In this document: piece by piece, positions 5,223 through 7,294 of the stretch
Layout: each line of letters opens with the position of its first letter
How positions within the stretch are numbered: position 1 is the first letter of the stretch
From: an uncultured Planctomycetaceae bacterium
GTDB taxonomy: Bacteria > Planctomycetota > Planctomycetia > Pirellulales > Pirellulaceae
Assembly (NCBI GenBank): GCA_937904535.1
Contig: CALELC010000026.1
Span: forward strand, 1-7,294
Direction of reading: 5' to 3'
DNA length: 7,294 nt
Made by a program: the position numbers and the translations under genes
Notes under the pieces: generated by a model
Told to the model about the DNA's origin: nothing
The model's input: the letters and a program-made list of their open reading frames with translations, nothing else
Databases searched by the model: none

Positions 5223-7294
5223 ATGAACCCGATGACCCATCGCTGGGCAGTGTTGCTATTCGCAGGCATCCTTTTGGCATCGGGCGGCGCTCCGGTGTCG
5301 CTCTTTGCTGAGCCACCAGGCGATCAAACGCCGACCCAAAGGCCCTTTCGTGCCGGTGCCGCTGCGATCGAGATCACGCCCACGAGCGTTCCCAGGATCA
5401 TTGCCGGAGGTTTTTTGGAACAGCAAGCCGCGGAGCTGCAGAGCCCTCTGTTCGCTCGTTGCTTCGTGCTCAGCGATGGACCAACCAAAATCGCAATGGT
5501 GGTCGTCGATACCTGCATGATGCCTCAGCGGTTGATCGATGAGGCTAAGCAACTCGCCGCTGAGCAATGTGATATCCCGGTCGATCACATGATGGTCTCC
5601 GCCACTCACACCCATGCGGCACCGGCGGCGATGAGCTGTTTGGGAACACGCGAGGACAAGCAGTACGCGGCGATCCTGCCGGGGAAAATCGCCGCAGCGA
5701 TCGTTGCCGCCAACAACAACCTGCAGCCTGCGCAGGTAGGCTGGGCACGGGTCGATGATTGGGAACACACTCACAACCGGCGTTGGATTCGCAAACCCGA
5801 AAACTTGATTGTTGATCCGTTCGGTCAAGCCACCGGTCGCGCTCACATGCATCCGGGATACCAGAGCCCTGATGTCATCGGTCCCTCTGGTCCGGTGGAT
5901 CCCGGACTGACGGTATTGTCATTGCGGACTGCAGAGGGACGTCCGCTGGCGGTCTTGGCGAATTACTCCCAACACTATTATGGGGCGCCAGCCATTTCAG
6001 CGGATTATTACGGCCGCTTTTGTAAGTACGTGGCCGACACGCTGGGCCAACCAGGCGATGGCAATGGGCCTTTCGTATGCGCAATGTCGCAAGGTACCAG
6101 CGGCGACAGCATGTGGATGGACTACGGTTCGCCCGCCCAGCAGATCGGCATGGAGCGTTATGCTCAGGCGGTGGCGAAGTATGCCGAACAAGCTCTGGCA
6201 ACGATCCGCTATCAAGACACCGCCGCGTTGGCCATGGTTGAGAAGCAACTCCAGCTCAACTACCGCGTTCCCGATGCAGCGCGGCTGGAATGGGCACGGC
6301 CGATCGCGGAGAAAATTGAAGACGACTTGCCGAAGAACCTGCCGGAAGTCTACGCACGGGAAGCGCTGATCTTACATGAACGGCAAAGCACGCAGATAAA
6401 ACTGCAAGCGATTCGTATCAGTGAACTCACGATTACGACCTTGCCTAACGAAGTCTATGCGCTGACGGGTCTAAAGCTCAAAGCCCAGGCACCGCTGGCA
6501 GCGCATTTCAATATCGGCTTAGCCAATGGGGCTGAAGGTTATATCCCCCCGCCCGAGCAGCACGTCCTGGGCGGCTACACCACTTGGCCAGCGCGTACCG
6601 CAGGGCTCGAGGTTGATGCCGAACCGAAGATTGTCGAAACACTGTTGCTGGCCTTGGAGCAGGCCACAGACAAACCGCGCCGCAAGCTTGAGGAGCACGC
6701 GGGAAAGTATGCCGCTGCGGTTGCAGCAGCCAGCCCCGAGAGCTATTGGCGGCTGGATGATGCCGAAGGCACAACGGCACGCAATGCCGTCGCCGATGGA
6801 CAGCCGGCAACGCTGCAACCGGGGTTCGCCTGGTACCTGCCGGGAGTTGGCAGCGGCACTGGGATTGGGCGACAGCAGCAGTTGACTCCTTCGGCATTCT
6901 CTGGGCCTGAGCAGATCAACCGCAGCGTCCACCTCGCCGGTGGCAGCCTGCAAGCGGAAATCAGCGATCCTAACGCGCCCTATTCCATTGCCCTTTGGTT
7001 CTGGCTCGGCGAACGAAGCGGCGCCAGCCAGCGGAGCGGCACGCTGATCACCTTGCCCTGCGGCGAGCAGCTCCGCGTTCATCAGGACGGCGATCACTTG
7101 GCGCAGTTGCAACTGGGCGAGCAGCGCGGAGAGCGAACCCTCGCGGCCGACGAGTGGCACTTCGCCGTGCTGATTGACGACGGCTACACCCTGAAAGTAT
7201 GCGTCGATGGCGATGCTGTTGCGAATCTTATGGCAACTCCGCGCCGAGCGGCGGCGTCCAAGCGGGTTCAGTTCGGTGTCGATCTGCAGGGCAA
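5223..7294 (+). CDS. Exported neutral/alkaline ceramidase-like hydrolase with LamG-like domain (3' end outside window)
   Basis: One uninterrupted frame runs from ATG 5223 to the window edge, 690 codons without a stop. Residues 1-29 form a Sec-type signal peptide: Arg/His near the start, hydrophobic core AVLLFAGILLASG, and probable cleavage after SLFA. Residues about 41-500 match the neutral/alkaline non-lysosomal ceramidase N-terminal domain. Likely zinc-site residues are H129/H131 in SATHTH, H251 in NYSQHYYG, E410 in LPNEVYALTG and Y440 in GYIPPPEQ. S293 in GTSGD probably corresponds to the catalytic serine. Residues from about 505, beginning YWRLDDAEG, look like a concanavalin A-like/LamG domain with strands such as YSIALWFWLG and EWHFAVLIDDGY. 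Known ceramidases of this fold cleave the amide of ceramide; the substrate of the planctomycete versions is uncertain, and another N-acyl compound is possible. ATG 5232 is an alternative start. The Shine-Dalgarno site is weak. An in-frame TAG at 5148-5150 bounds any extension upstream. Confidence 0.88.
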   Translation, partial: MNPMTHRWAVLLFAGILLASGGAPVSLFAEPPGDQTPTQRPFRAGAAAIEITPTSVPRIIAGGFLEQQAAELQSPLFARCFVLSDGPTKIAMVVVDTCMMPQRLIDEAKQLAAEQCDIPVDHMMVSATHTHAAPAAMSCLGTREDKQYAAILPGKIAAAIVAANNNLQPAQVGWARVDDWEHTHNRRWIRKPENLIVDPFGQATGRAHMHPGYQSPDVIGPSGPVDPGLTVLSLRTAEGRPLAVLANYSQHYYGAPAISADYYGRFCKYVADTLGQPGDGNGPFVCAMSQGTSGDSMWMDYGSPAQQIGMERYAQAVAKYAEQALATIRYQDTAALAMVEKQLQLNYRVPDAARLEWARPIAEKIEDDLPKNLPEVYAREALILHERQSTQIKLQAIRISELTITTLPNEVYALTGLKLKAQAPLAAHFNIGLANGAEGYIPPPEQHVLGGYTTWPARTAGLEVDAEPKIVETLLLALEQATDKPRRKLEEHAGKYAAAVAAASPESYWRLDDAEGTTARNAVADGQPATLQPGFAWYLPGVGSGTGIGRQQQLTPSAFSGPEQINRSVHLAGGSLQAEISDPNAPYSIALWFWLGERSGASQRSGTLITLPCGEQLRVHQDGDHLAQLQLGEQRGERTLAADEWHFAVLIDDGYTLKVCVDGDAVANLMATPRRAAASKRVQFGVDLQG

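Noticed and set aside
5256..5852. Minus-strand frame of 198 codons opposite the start of the ceramidase-like gene
   Set aside because: The + strand frame encodes a signal peptide and conserved zinc-site motifs across the same bases.
6519..7160. Minus-strand frame of 213 codons near the right edge
   Set aside because: It is antisense to the continuous ceramidase/LamG frame and has no recognisable domain.

Overview
The window looks like a piece of a moderately GC-rich bacterial chromosome, most likely from a planctomycete of the Pirellulaceae type. This is an inference. It rests mainly on the exported neutral-ceramidase-like protein carrying a LamG-like tail, a combination typical of planctomycetes, and on the weak or absent Shine-Dalgarno sites in front of most genes. 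No rRNA, tRNA, CRISPR array, transposase or other mobile element was seen. All recognisable genes are on the + strand.

Region 1 (1-3992) is a tight four-gene signalling operon. In order it encodes an RsbT-like switch kinase (5' end cut by the window edge), a fusion of an RsbT/RsbW-type ATPase domain with a SpoIIE/RsbX-type PP2C phosphatase, a histidine kinase with only a coiled coil in front of its catalytic core, and a hybrid REC-HisKA-HATPase-REC kinase. The gaps are 3 bp and 2 bp, and the last pair overlaps by 11 bp, so co-transcription and translational coupling are likely. This is the downstream half of an RsbRST stressosome module with a two-component output in place of the sigma-B branch. 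RsbR and RsbS homologues would be expected just left of the window. A bulged hairpin directly after the last stop codon probably ends or stabilises the transcript.

Region 2 (3993-4399) is a non-coding gap of about 400 bp. It holds that hairpin, a pair of AAATTGC direct repeats and a second imperfect hairpin, and ends in a strong GGAGGT ribosome binding site.

Region 3 (4400-4909) encodes a five-helix TspO/MBR membrane protein, followed immediately by a small inverted repeat.

Region 4 (4910-5222) is a second non-coding gap of about 310 bp with several inverted repeats but no gene.

Region 5 (5223-7294) is one long reading frame, open to the right edge. It encodes an exported neutral/alkaline ceramidase-like hydrolase with its zinc-site residues in place, followed by a LamG-like domain that runs off the window.

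The best candidate for an unusual system is the stressosome-to-phosphorelay operon. The upstream kinase and phosphatase would set the phosphorylation state of stressosome proteins, and the two histidine kinases would carry the signal to an output that is not encoded in the window.
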